A DNA stretch of 14,991 nucleotides from an uncultured Flavobacteriaceae bacterium (GTDB taxonomy: Bacteria > Bacteroidota > Bacteroidia > Flavobacteriales > Flavobacteriaceae), in NCBI GenBank assembly GCA_913051755.1, contig CAJXBR010000016.1, forward strand, positions 1-14,991, read 5' to 3'. The position numbers were made by a program, and so were the translations under genes. This document shows positions 1 to 7,538 of this stretch, piece by piece. The notes under the pieces are model-generated. The model made no database searches. It saw only the letters and a list, made by a program, of their open reading frames with translations, and was not told the origin of the DNA. Within the stretch, counting starts at the first letter, position 1. Each line of letters opens with the position of its first letter.

Positions 1-1
1 A

Positions 2-337
2 CTCCCCTTTGAAACCCCATATCAAGTTCGTGCAAGAGGGAAAAACCTTGTGTTGTTAACAGAAAATAAACTTGAAATCAACAGTCGCCTTTTGGAACTC
101 GATTTTGGGATATACGGAAACCCATCGATTCATGTGGTCAACAACCGTACCTTCATCAGTTTGGTTGATGAGCAAGAAGAAAAGGTTTATGTATTTGATC
201 GAAAAGGAAACCTACTTCCGCATTTTCCAATTTATGGGGCTGGTCCAGTAACCGTGGATAGTGACCGAAAAGGAAATGTATTTTTGGCTACAACTGGCGA
301 AAATAACAGTTTGGTTGTGTATCAGATTCCACAATAA
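2..337 (+). CDS. C-terminal end of an unidentified protein (5' end outside the window)
   Basis: The reading frame is open from base 2 to the TAA at 335-337, about 111 residues, with no in-frame stop back to the window edge, so this is the tail of a longer gene. The GTG at 50 is just an internal codon. The visible part is rich in beta-strand-like stretches. It has a repeated 'F-D-R-K-G-N' / 'S-D-R-K-G-N' pattern (residues about 68-73 and 86-91, counting from base 2), as in proteins that describe a value for display or a beta-propeller-like fold, and it ends in a short hydrophobic strand (LVVYQIPQ). I do not recognise the family with confidence. Flavobacterial lipB/lysS neighbourhoods often carry a large uncharacterised protein here, but that is memory, not sequence evidence. 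It runs tail-to-tail into lipB, 12 bp away. Confidence 0.75.
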   Translation, partial: LPFETPYQVRARGKNLVLLTENKLEINSRLLELDFGIYGNPSIHVVNNRTFISLVDEQEEKVYVFDRKGNLLPHFPIYGAGPVTVDSDRKGNVFLATTGENNSLVVYQIPQ

Positions 338-349
338 CATCCCATTTGA

Positions 350-1048
350 TTAGCTCACCAAAGTGGCATCAAACTGCTTCTCAAAGTGATGCGTGATGCG
401 TTTTTTGACTTCTTCAAGTGACACTTCTTTTTTCAACTCTTCAGCCATTGAAGTCACTTGCTTGCCATGAATCCCGCAGGGAACAATGTGATCGAAATGA
501 GATAGATCGGTATTGACATTCAAAGAAAACCCATGCATGGTAACCCAACGGCTTGCCCGAATCCCCATGGCGCATATTTTTCTAGCAAAAGGGGTGTCGA
601 TATCTAGCCAGACACCTGTTTCCCCTTTACTTCGCGTGGCTACGATACTAAAGTCAGCTAGGGTATCAATAATAACTTGCTCCAAAAATCGCAAATACTT
701 ATGAATATCAGTAAAAAAATGGTCCAAATCGAGTATAGGATAACCAACGATTTGACCAGGTCCGTGATAGGTTATATCTCCTCCACGATCGATTTTAAAA
801 AACGAAATTCCTTGTGATTCGAGTTCAGCTTTGCTTGTCAACAAATGATCTGTCAAGCCACTTTTTCCCAAAGTAATGACGGGAGTATGCTCAACAAGTA
901 GTAAATAGTTTTGAGTAGGCTTGGTGGTTTGATTTCTGCGATTGTATATTTTAGTATCAATCGTTTGTTGAAACAAATCGTGTTGCAAATCCCAAACTGT
1001 TTGGTAATCCAAAAAACCCAAATCACGAATTTCTATTTCTTTTTTCAT
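350..1048 (-). CDS. lipB: Octanoyltransferase LipB (lipoyl(octanoyl)-ACP:protein N-octanoyltransferase)
   Basis: LipB moves the octanoyl group from acyl carrier protein onto the lipoyl-domain lysine of 2-oxoacid dehydrogenases and the glycine cleavage H protein; LipA then inserts sulfur. It acts in the cytosol. The 232-residue protein shows the family signature RGGDITYHGPGQ at residues 88-99. It has the conserved lysine K157 in the KICAMGIR stretch and the catalytic cysteine C191 in PCGIHGKQVTS, matching the Lys/Cys pair known from the family. Length is normal. I chose the ATG at 1048-1046. A TTG three codons upstream (1057) is possible, but it lies inside a perfect TAnnTTTG promoter box on the same strand, so it is unlikely to be transcribed. 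The gene is transcribed alone, divergent from lysS. Confidence 0.95.
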   Translation of the reverse strand: MKKEIEIRDLGFLDYQTVWDLQHDLFQQTIDTKIYNRRNQTTKPTQNYLLLVEHTPVITLGKSGLTDHLLTSKAELESQGISFFKIDRGGDITYHGPGQIVGYPILDLDHFFTDIHKYLRFLEQVIIDTLADFSIVATRSKGETGVWLDIDTPFARKICAMGIRASRWVTMHGFSLNVNTDLSHFDHIVPCGIHGKQVTSMAEELKKEVSLEEVKKRITHHFEKQFDATLVS

Positions 1049-1054
1049 ATATGT

Positions 1055-1083
1055 CAAAAATAAATTTGACTTGACAACATCAA
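1055..1083 (-). promoter_or_regulatory. Predicted Bacteroidota promoter for lipB (-33 TTG, 18 bp, -7 TATTTTTG)
   Basis: On the minus strand TATTTTTG (1062 to 1055) matches TAnnTTTG at every fixed position. A TTG (1083-1081) lies 18 bp upstream, within the spacing known for Bacteroides and Flavobacterium promoters. Transcription would begin a few bases downstream of 1055, almost at the lipB ATG (1048), giving a leaderless or nearly leaderless mRNA. This is a motif match only. Confidence 0.55.
1061..1068 (+). promoter_or_regulatory. Plus-strand -7 box TAAATTTG sharing its TA with the lipB box
   Basis: TAAATTTG is a perfect TAnnTTTG match facing lysS, and it overlaps the lipB box by the two bases TA (1061-1062). 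No TTG is present 17-23 bp upstream, so as a plus-strand promoter it is weaker than the lipB one. If used, the lysS leader would be close to 190 nt. Confidence 0.3.
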
Positions 1084-1211
1084 TGATATCATCGAAAGTG
1101 CAAAATACGTAAAAAACAGAATTTCAGCAGCACATATTATTCATGTTTTAATCTCTTTTAAATGAGTAAAAGCTTGCGTCTGTATACTGTTTCATTACAA
1201 AACCAAGATCA

Positions 1212-1224
1212 AATTCACTGAATT
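1212..1224. repeat. Perfect 13-bp inverted repeat AATTCA-C-TGAATT upstream of lysS
   Basis: Two 6-bp arms around a single C. The repeat sits 13 bp before the candidate lysS -7 box (1238-1245), in the place where a -33 element would be. It could be a regulator binding site, or chance in AT-rich DNA. I know of no regulator with this exact site. Confidence 0.3.
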
Positions 1225-1237
1225 CGTTATGCATGAT

Positions 1238-1245
1238 TATCTTTG
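1238..1245 (+). promoter_or_regulatory. Candidate lysS -7 box TATCTTTG
   Basis: Perfect TAnnTTTG match lying downstream of the ATG at 1229 and 16 bp upstream of the TTG at 1262. Transcription from here would start near 1250 and exclude the ATG at 1229, leaving an 11-12 nt leader to the TTG. No clear -33 TTG is seen at the usual distance; an inverted repeat occupies that place. Confidence 0.45.
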
Positions 1246-1261
1246 CACAAAAGAATTCATC

Positions 1262-2953
1262 TTGGAAAGATCCGAGCAAGAGCTTATCAGAAGGGAGAAG
1301 TTAAAACAACTTCGTGGACTTGGAATAGACCCATACCCTGCCACTGCATTTTCTACCAACGCAAATAGTGAATCGATTATCAATGAATTTGTTGAGGGAA
1401 AACAAGTCACAATAGCAGGAAGGTTGATGTCTCGTAGAATACAGGGAAAGGCGAGTTTTGCAGAACTACAAGACTCAAAAGGACGTATACAAGTTTATTT
1501 CAATCGTGATATTCTTTGTTCAGAAGAGGACAAAACAATGTACAACGATGTTTATAAGAAGCTCTTAGACATAGGCGATATTATTGGGCTAACTGGAACT
1601 TTGTTTACTACCCAAGTAGGTGAAAAAACAGTGCAAGTGGAGTCTCTTCATGTATTGAGCAAGTCCCTTCGCCCATTGCCATTGCCAAAAACAGATGTGG
1701 ATGGAAACACTTATGATTCTTTTTCAGACCCTGAGCAAAGATATCGCATGCGATATGTTGATTTGATTGTCAATCCTGATGTGAAAGACACTTTTCTCAA
1801 ACGAACAAAAATCACAAATACCATTCGTTCTTTCTTTAATGCAAAAGGGTATATAGAGGTGGAAACTCCTATACTCCAGCCCATTCCTGGTGGTGCTGCG
1901 GCACGTCCGTTTGTTACCCATCACAATGCGCTAAACATTCCACTCTACCTACGAATTGCGAACGAATTGTATTTAAAACGCCTTATTGTTGGGGGGCTTG
2001 ATGGCGTTTATGAATTTGCCAAAGACTTCCGCAACGAAGGTATGGACAGAACACACAACCCCGAGTTTACTGTCATGGAACTTTATGTCGCCTATAAAGA
2101 TTACCACTGGATGATGGAAACAACAGAGTCATTACTCGAACAAGTTGCCATCGAGACACACAACACTACAAAAGTGAAGGTTGGTGATAAGACTATTGAT
2201 TTCAAATCGCCCTATCCTCGTGTCCCTATACTTGAAGCGATTCAGAAGCATACTGACATCGACGTAAATGGGATGAGTGAAGAAGAATTGAGAGCAACAG
2301 CAATTGGGCTTGACATTGAAGTTGATGATAGTATGGGTGTTGGCAAGCTCATTGACGAGATTTTTGGTACCTGTTGTGAGCATCATTATGTGCAGCCAAC
2401 TTTTATCACTGATTACCCCAAAGAGATGAGCCCTTTAACCAAAGTTCATCGAGACAAACCAGGGTTGACAGAACGTTTTGAGCTCTTGGTTAATGGAAAA
2501 GAACTTGCCAATGCATACTCTGAACTAAACGATCCAATCGATCAGTTGGAACGCTTTGAGGATCAGCTTAAACTTTCTGAAAAAGGAGATGATGAAGCGA
2601 TGTTTATCGATCATGATTTTATTCGCGCACTAGAGTATGGTATGCCACCAACATCAGGAATTGGGATTGGTATAGATCGCTTAGTTATGTTGATGACTGA
2701 TAATAGCTCGATCCAAGAAGTTTTATTTTTCCCTCAAATGCGTTCAGAGGTCAAAGGGCCAACATTGACTGAAGAAGAAAAAGCTGTGTTTAGTATCCTA
2801 AAAAAACAACACCCAGTGCTGTTAAATGAATTGAAAGAGAGTGCTGGGCTCAGCAATAAAAAATGGGATAAAGCAATCAAGGGACTTAGCACTCAACAAT
2901 TGGCAAAAGTGACCAAAACAGAAGATGGGCTTTTTGTTAATTTACTAGAGTAA
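1262..2953 (+). CDS. lysS: Lysine--tRNA ligase, class II (LysRS)
   Basis: Charges tRNA-Lys with lysine in the cytosol. The N-terminal OB-fold anticodon-binding domain covers roughly residues 45-140 (IAGRLMSRRIQGKASFAELQ). The class II catalytic domain follows, with motif 2 in FRNEGMDRTHNPEFT and motif 3 in GIGIGIDRLVML. After motif 3 there is a C-terminal extension of about 70 residues, helical and winged-helix-like (SNKKWDKAIKGLS), which I recall from flavobacterial LysS. I chose the TTG at 1262, giving 563 aa. Family members begin Met-x-x-SEQE..RREKL, which aligns with L-E-R-SEQELIRREKL from this codon. The upstream ATG (1229) would add 11 residues (MHDYLCTKEFI) that fit nothing in the family and span a promoter box. 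No in-frame ATG follows nearby, so the function is certain but the start is inferred. It is divergent from lipB and followed by a likely terminator. Confidence 0.93.
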   Translation: MERSEQELIRREKLKQLRGLGIDPYPATAFSTNANSESIINEFVEGKQVTIAGRLMSRRIQGKASFAELQDSKGRIQVYFNRDILCSEEDKTMYNDVYKKLLDIGDIIGLTGTLFTTQVGEKTVQVESLHVLSKSLRPLPLPKTDVDGNTYDSFSDPEQRYRMRYVDLIVNPDVKDTFLKRTKITNTIRSFFNAKGYIEVETPILQPIPGGAAARPFVTHHNALNIPLYLRIANELYLKRLIVGGLDGVYEFAKDFRNEGMDRTHNPEFTVMELYVAYKDYHWMMETTESLLEQVAIETHNTTKVKVGDKTIDFKSPYPRVPILEAIQKHTDIDVNGMSEEELRATAIGLDIEVDDSMGVGKLIDEIFGTCCEHHYVQPTFITDYPKEMSPLTKVHRDKPGLTERFELLVNGKELANAYSELNDPIDQLERFEDQLKLSEKGDDEAMFIDHDFIRALEYGMPPTSGIGIGIDRLVMLMTDNSSIQEVLFFPQMRSEVKGPTLTEEEKAVFSILKKQHPVLLNELKESAGLSNKKWDKAIKGLSTQQLAKVTKTEDGLFVNLLE

Positions 2954-2964
2954 ATTTCCCTTTT

Positions 2965-2997
2965 AGTTTTAAAAGCTTACTTTTAAAGTTCTTTTTT
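2965..2997 (+). terminator. Likely AT-rich intrinsic terminator after lysS
   Basis: TTTAAAAG (2968-2975) and CTTTTAAA (2980-2987) form an 8-bp stem around the loop CTTA. Two G-U pairs and one A-U pair can extend it to 11 bp (2965-2990). A six-T run follows at 2992-2997. The stem has a single G-C pair and is weak, but the layout and position, 12 bp after the lysS stop, are right. Confidence 0.5.
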
Positions 2998-3018
2998 CTC
3001 AATATCAAAAAATATTAT

Positions 3019-5499
3019 ATGAAAATCAGACTCATATTGCTGTGTTTATCAATCTTCTTTATTGGTCAATTGAACGCCCAAGACATTGAAAAGAGTGAAA
3101 ATAGCAAAGATGAAAAATCATCAGAGGAAAAAAAGAAAGATACCAAAGAAATAAACTATGAGGATATCATCACTGATGAGTCAATTACAGATAAAGGTTT
3201 GTTCGACGTTCATAAGCTTGATGATAATTACTATTATGAAATTCCCGACAGTTTGTTTGGTCGTGAAATGCTCGTAGTCACACGAATTGCCAAAACAGCT
3301 AGTGGTATCGGATTTGGTGGTGGTAAGCAAAACACACAGGTGCTGCGCTGGGAAAAAAGATCTAAGAGGGTTTTACTTCGGGTGGTTTCGCACCAGGTCA
3401 TCGCTGCCGATTCTCTACCAATTCATGAAGCGGTGGTCAATTCAAATTTTGAACCAATCCTTTATAGTTTTGATATAAAAACGATTGGAAAAGATTCAAC
3501 TTCCACAGTTATTCAAGTAAACAAATTCCTAGAAAGCGATGTCAAAGCTATTGGCTTTCCTACCTCTAGAAGGAAAACGTATAAAATCAGTAGCTTGGAT
3601 AAAACACGTTCCTTTATAGAAAGCATAAAAAGCTATCCGCTCAATGTTGAGATGCGTCATGTTAAAACCTATAATTCATCTGAACCCCCTTCAAATGCCA
3701 GTACAGGATCGATTAGTTTGGAAATGAATAACTCCATGATTTTGCTGCCAAAAGAGCAGATGAAACGACGTTATTTCGATGAACGAGTTGGGTGGTTTTC
3801 ACGTGGGCAGGTAGATTATGGCCTTGATGTACAAGAGAGTAAAACAATTCGCTATCTCGATCGTTGGCGATTGGAAATTGCACCTGAGGATATAGAAAAG
3901 TTTGAGCTTGGTGAACTTGTCGAGCCTATTAAGCCAATTGTATATTACATCGATAGGGCAACACCAAAAAAATGGAGAAAATATATCAAGCAAGGTATTG
4001 AAGATTGGCAGATTGCTTTTGAAGCAGCTGGCTTTAAAAATGCAATTCTGGCAAAAGATCCACCAACAGCCGAAGAAGATCCAGATTGGAGTCCAGAGGA
4101 TGTACGCTACTCTGTTGTGCGTTATTTAGCATCGCCCATTCCAAATGCCAATGGTCCGCACGTAAGTGATCCGAGGTCTGGAGAAATTCTCGAATCAGAT
4201 ATCAATTGGTATCACAATGTAATGACCTTGTTACGTAATTGGTTTTTTGTTCAAACTGCAGCAATCAATCCAGAGGCACAAGGGGTTGCCTTTAAGGATG
4301 AAATCATGGGTAGATTGATACGATTTGTGTCTGCTCACGAGGTTGGTCATACGATTGGTCTTCCTCACAACATGGGAAGTAGTTTTGCCTACCCCGTTGA
4401 CTCTTTACGATCCATTTCATTTACCCAAAAATATAGCACTGCTCCATCAATAATGGATTATGCCCGTTTTAATTATGTTGCTCAACCTGGTGATGGCGAT
4501 GTTTCATTGATGCCAAATATAGGCCCTTATGATATCCATGCGGTGCGTTGGGGATATCGACCCATCCCCTCTGTTGAGAAAGCAGAAGATGAAAAGCCTA
4601 TCCTTGACCAATGGATTCTTGACAAAGATGATGACCCAATGTATCGATTTGGGCGACAACAATTTGGAGTTGTAGACCCTAGTTCTCAAACTGAAGATCT
4701 TGGAGATGATGCAATAAAGGCCAGTGCTTATGGTATTGCAAATCTTAAACGCATCGTCCCAAAACTAATCGAATGGACAGCAGAGGATGGGAAAACCTAC
4801 GACGATTTAGAGATTTTATATGGACAAGTTTACAGTCAATTCAATCGTTATATGGGGCATGTAACATCTAATATTGGTGGAGTTTATGAATATTACAAAA
4901 CCTATGACCAAGATGGTGCGGTTTATACCCATGTTTCAAAAAGTCATCAGCAAAACTGTTTATCATTTTTACACCAAGAGCTTTTTCAAACACCAGCTTG
5001 GTTGTTAGATGATGAGATCTTAAACAAGATTGATTTTGCAGGTGCTGTTGATCGAATTCGCCGAACCCAAACCAGAATCATCAATAGCATCCTTGACTTT
5101 GGTCGTATGGCAAGAATGATAGAAAATGAGGCCTTACATGGCGCCCAAGCATACGCCCTTGTCAGTATGATGAATGACTTGCAAGATGGTTTGTGGTCTG
5201 AACTCTCAAAAGGGAGTAAAATTGATACTTATCGTCGAAACCTTCAACGTGCATACATTGATCGTTTATCATATCTGATGACAGAAAGCCAAACCCCGGC
5301 AACTGGCTGGGCACGAACGTATGGAAATCAAACCAGAGTAATGGTCAGTCAGTCTGATATTCGATCTGTTGCTAGAGGACAACTCAACAAGCTGAAAAAA
5401 GACATTGAAAAAGGTGTTAAGCGCATTTCTGATACAAACACCAAATATCATCTGCAAGATACAATCTCGCGCATAAATATCATTTTAGACGACGATTAA
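3019..5499 (+). CDS. Secreted zinc-dependent metallopeptidase (metzincin-like, DUF5117/DUF4953 type)
   Basis: An 826-residue protein with an N-terminal signal peptide (MKIRLILLCLSIFFIGQLNA, probable cleavage after A20), then a charged low-complexity linker rich in K, E, D and S (residues about 21-50). It has the extended zinc site HEVGHTIGLPHN at 440-451: H440, H444 and H450 would be zinc ligands and E441 the general base. A Met-turn candidate SIMDYARFNY follows about 35 residues later. This arrangement is that of metzincins. From memory, the surrounding sequence (FGGGKQNTQVLRWEK, KIDFAGAVDRIRRTQ) resembles the large uncharacterised Bacteroidota zinc-dependent metalloproteases annotated with DUF5117, DUF5118 and DUF4953. 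The protein is exported, to periplasm or outside. There is no type IX sorting domain and no lipobox, and the substrate is unknown. The ATG start is fixed by the signal peptide. Upstream only 7-of-8 matches to the -7 box are seen. Its stop codon directly abuts that of hemL. Confidence 0.88.
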   Translation: MKIRLILLCLSIFFIGQLNAQDIEKSENSKDEKSSEEKKKDTKEINYEDIITDESITDKGLFDVHKLDDNYYYEIPDSLFGREMLVVTRIAKTASGIGFGGGKQNTQVLRWEKRSKRVLLRVVSHQVIAADSLPIHEAVVNSNFEPILYSFDIKTIGKDSTSTVIQVNKFLESDVKAIGFPTSRRKTYKISSLDKTRSFIESIKSYPLNVEMRHVKTYNSSEPPSNASTGSISLEMNNSMILLPKEQMKRRYFDERVGWFSRGQVDYGLDVQESKTIRYLDRWRLEIAPEDIEKFELGELVEPIKPIVYYIDRATPKKWRKYIKQGIEDWQIAFEAAGFKNAILAKDPPTAEEDPDWSPEDVRYSVVRYLASPIPNANGPHVSDPRSGEILESDINWYHNVMTLLRNWFFVQTAAINPEAQGVAFKDEIMGRLIRFVSAHEVGHTIGLPHNMGSSFAYPVDSLRSISFTQKYSTAPSIMDYARFNYVAQPGDGDVSLMPNIGPYDIHAVRWGYRPIPSVEKAEDEKPILDQWILDKDDDPMYRFGRQQFGVVDPSSQTEDLGDDAIKASAYGIANLKRIVPKLIEWTAEDGKTYDDLEILYGQVYSQFNRYMGHVTSNIGGVYEYYKTYDQDGAVYTHVSKSHQQNCLSFLHQELFQTPAWLLDDEILNKIDFAGAVDRIRRTQTRIINSILDFGRMARMIENEALHGAQAYALVSMMNDLQDGLWSELSKGSKIDTYRRNLQRAYIDRLSYLMTESQTPATGWARTYGNQTRVMVSQSDIRSVARGQLNKLKKDIEKGVKRISDTNTKYHLQDTISRINIILDDD

Positions 5500-6786
5500 T
5501 CAGAGTTCTTTGAGGGTTTCTGAAAAGGCTTGTAGCGTCGTGTCGATGTCTTCGTAGGATATAGCATCGTTTAAGAAATAGCTTTCAAAGGCACTTGGCG
5601 GTAAGTAAACGCCACGCTTCAGCATTCCATGAAAGTACTTGGTAAATCTCTTGTTATTGCCTTTAGCTGCTGAAGTAAAGTCCTTGACAGCTGTTTCAGT
5701 AAAATGCAAGGATATCATAGACCCCAAGCGATTGATTTGATAAGCAACTCTACTTTTAGAAAGAATATTATTCATTCCCTCATGCAAATAAGCTGTTTTA
5801 TCTGCGAGACTGTCAAACACATCTAGCTGACTGTCCAAAGCTGTTAACATTGCCAATCCGGCTGCCATCGCAAGGGGATTTCCACTCAAAGTGCCTGCTT
5901 GATAAACAGGTCCTTCAGGTGCCAAAAAATTCATGATTTCTTCTCTTGCTGCAAAGGCACCAACTGGAAGACCACCACCAATCACCTTTCCAAAAGTAAC
6001 GATGTCGGCATCCACACCAAGAAGTTGTTGTGCACCACCAGCAGCCAATCGAAATCCAGTCATCACTTCATCAAAAATGAGTAAGGCATCGTTCTGATCG
6101 CATAAATATCGAATACCCTCCAAAAATCCAGGTTCTGGTGGAATACATCCCATGTTACCCGCTACAGGCTCAATAATCACTGCTGCAATCTCACCTTCGT
6201 TTGCCTCAAAAAGTCGAGTCACATTATCAATGTCATTATAAATTGCTAATAATGTATCTTTTGCTGTGCCTTGAGTCACACCAGGAGAGTTTGGGCTTCC
6301 AAAAGTCACAGCACCACTGCCTGCCTGAATGAGAAAAGCATCAGAATGACCATGATAACAACCCGAAAATTTGATGATTTTTTCACGATTGGTATATCCA
6401 CGAGCAAGTCGCACAGCACTCATGCACGCTTCTGTTCCAGAATTTACAAATCGAATTTTATCAATGTTAGGTGCCATAGTAGTGGCCAGTTCAGCGATCT
6501 TGGTTTCAAGCGCAGTAGGAATTCCATATGAAGTTCCTTTGTCAGCTTGATTTTGCACTGCCTCCACCACTGGTTTGTAGCCATGCCCCAAAATCAAAGG
6601 CCCCCACGATGAGATGAAATCGATATAGCGATGATCATCTTCATCAAATAAGTATGCTCCTTTTGCTTCTTTGATAAAAATCGGAGTACCCCCAACTGCC
6701 TTGAAAGCTCGAACTGGAGAATTGACCCCTCCTGGAATCACTTTTTTTGCTTGCGCAAACAAAGCACTACTTCGCTTGTACCTCAT
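5500..6786 (-). CDS. hemL: Glutamate-1-semialdehyde 2,1-aminomutase
   Basis: Converts glutamate-1-semialdehyde to 5-aminolevulinate, the last step of the C5 route to heme and other tetrapyrroles. It is a cytosolic PLP enzyme of aminotransferase class III. The 428-residue protein has the usual length. Visible motifs are [11 protein letters not shown] (18-28), NSGTEA (115-120), [10 protein letters not shown] (142-151), the cofactor-ring aspartate in DEVMTGFR (239-246), and the PLP lysine K267 in [15 protein letters not shown]. All expected residues are present. Its ATG overlaps the stop of the upstream glucosaminidase gene as ATGA (6783-6786), indicating translational coupling, and it is the last gene of a three-gene minus-strand operon. 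No link between heme synthesis and the two upstream genes is evident; the grouping is probably positional. Confidence 0.97.
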   Translation of the reverse strand: MRYKRSSALFAQAKKVIPGGVNSPVRAFKAVGGTPIFIKEAKGAYLFDEDDHRYIDFISSWGPLILGHGYKPVVEAVQNQADKGTSYGIPTALETKIAELATTMAPNIDKIRFVNSGTEACMSAVRLARGYTNREKIIKFSGCYHGHSDAFLIQAGSGAVTFGSPNSPGVTQGTAKDTLLAIYNDIDNVTRLFEANEGEIAAVIIEPVAGNMGCIPPEPGFLEGIRYLCDQNDALLIFDEVMTGFRLAAGGAQQLLGVDADIVTFGKVIGGGLPVGAFAAREEIMNFLAPEGPVYQAGTLSGNPLAMAAGLAMLTALDSQLDVFDSLADKTAYLHEGMNNILSKSRVAYQINRLGSMISLHFTETAVKDFTSAAKGNNKRFTKYFHGMLKRGVYLPPSAFESYFLNDAISYEDIDTTLQAFSETLKEL

Positions 6787-7538
6787 TTTTCTAATCGTAA
6801 TTGTTGACCAATCTGAATATCATTAGACTTCAAATCGTTTATTTTTTTGAGTTTTGCGACTGATATATTGTATCGCTTTGACAATCCGTAAAGTGTATCG
6901 CCTATTTGTACAATATGCATCCTATCCTCTCGATTACTGAACTCTGGCAAAACTTTAGAATTATCATATTTCCATAAGTTTAGACGTTCGATAAGCCCAA
7001 TCAATTTATCTGCATAAGCTGGATCAGTGGCATAACCTGCTTTTTTCAATCCTTTTGCCCAAGCTTTATAATCTGTTTTTTTAAAACGAAATAAACTCGC
7101 ATATCGCTCGCGCTCGACCAAAAAAAGCGAGTGGTCACGATAGGATTCTTTAGGGTCCTTATAGGCCCGAAAGCATTCGCCAGGTGCATCATCATCATGG
7201 TACACTTTTTTACCTCTCCACTCACGTTTACATTTAATACCAAAGTGATTGTTTGACTTCTTGGCTAGCGTACCTTGTCCAAACTGCGATTCTAACAAGC
7301 CTTGCGCCAAAGTAATGCTTGCTGGAATTTTATAGCGACGCATTTCCTCTTGTGCAATACTGGCATATTGTTGGATGTAATGTATTGCTGGATCTGAGGA
7401 ATAGACAACCTCTATATCTTTATTGTTTTTTGTCTTTTTTTTGGGTTTTTCTAGCGACGTAATCGTTTGTTCATTCATTGATGCATCGGCATAATACAAC
7501 TGTTTTTTACTGCCGCATGATGCTAAAAAGATGAGCAT
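6783..7538 (-). CDS. Glucosaminidase (GH73-type) lipoprotein with C-terminal LysM domain
   Basis: A cell-wall hydrolase expected to cut N-acetylglucosaminyl bonds in peptidoglycan from the periplasm, anchored as a lipoprotein. Numbered from the ATG at 7538, there is a lipobox LASC (C8), a basic linker, then the GH73/FlgJ-like domain at about 53-192. Its likely catalytic glutamate is E83 in [16 protein letters not shown], and HFGIKCK and AYATDPAY-like blocks follow. A single LysM domain (about 207-249, [17 protein letters not shown]) binds glycan. The start is uncertain. ATG 7538 and GTG 7547 give signal sequences too short and lacking a basic n-region. The only longer canonical option, ATG 7643, adds 35 residues that overlap conserved codons of the upstream gene by 121 bp. 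The hydrophobic core plus lipobox ([15 protein letters not shown]) is in frame, so a lipoprotein signal is genuine. It overlaps hemL by 4 bp. Confidence 0.85.
   Translation of the reverse strand: MLIFLASCGSKKQLYYADASMNEQTITSLEKPKKKTKNNKDIEVVYSSDPAIHYIQQYASIAQEEMRRYKIPASITLAQGLLESQFGQGTLAKKSNNHFGIKCKREWRGKKVYHDDDAPGECFRAYKDPKESYRDHSLFLVERERYASLFRFKKTDYKAWAKGLKKAGYATDPAYADKLIGLIERLNLWKYDNSKVLPEFSNREDRMHIVQIGDTLYGLSKRYNISVAKLKKINDLKSNDIQIGQQLRLEK

Noticed and set aside
1150..1175. Leader hairpin or T-box-like element before lysS
   Set aside because: Only a weak 6-bp CTTTTA/TAAAAG stem is present, with no T-box or L-box consensus. I cannot support a riboswitch.
2964..2985. -7 boxes TAGTTTTA and TACTTTTA upstream of the metallopeptidase
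   Set aside because: Both miss the final G, and both lie within the likely lysS terminator stem, so they are better explained by that structure.
5480..5530. Bidirectional terminator at the metallopeptidase/hemL junction
   Set aside because: I looked for an inverted repeat with a T run on either side of TTAATCA and found no stem of useful length.
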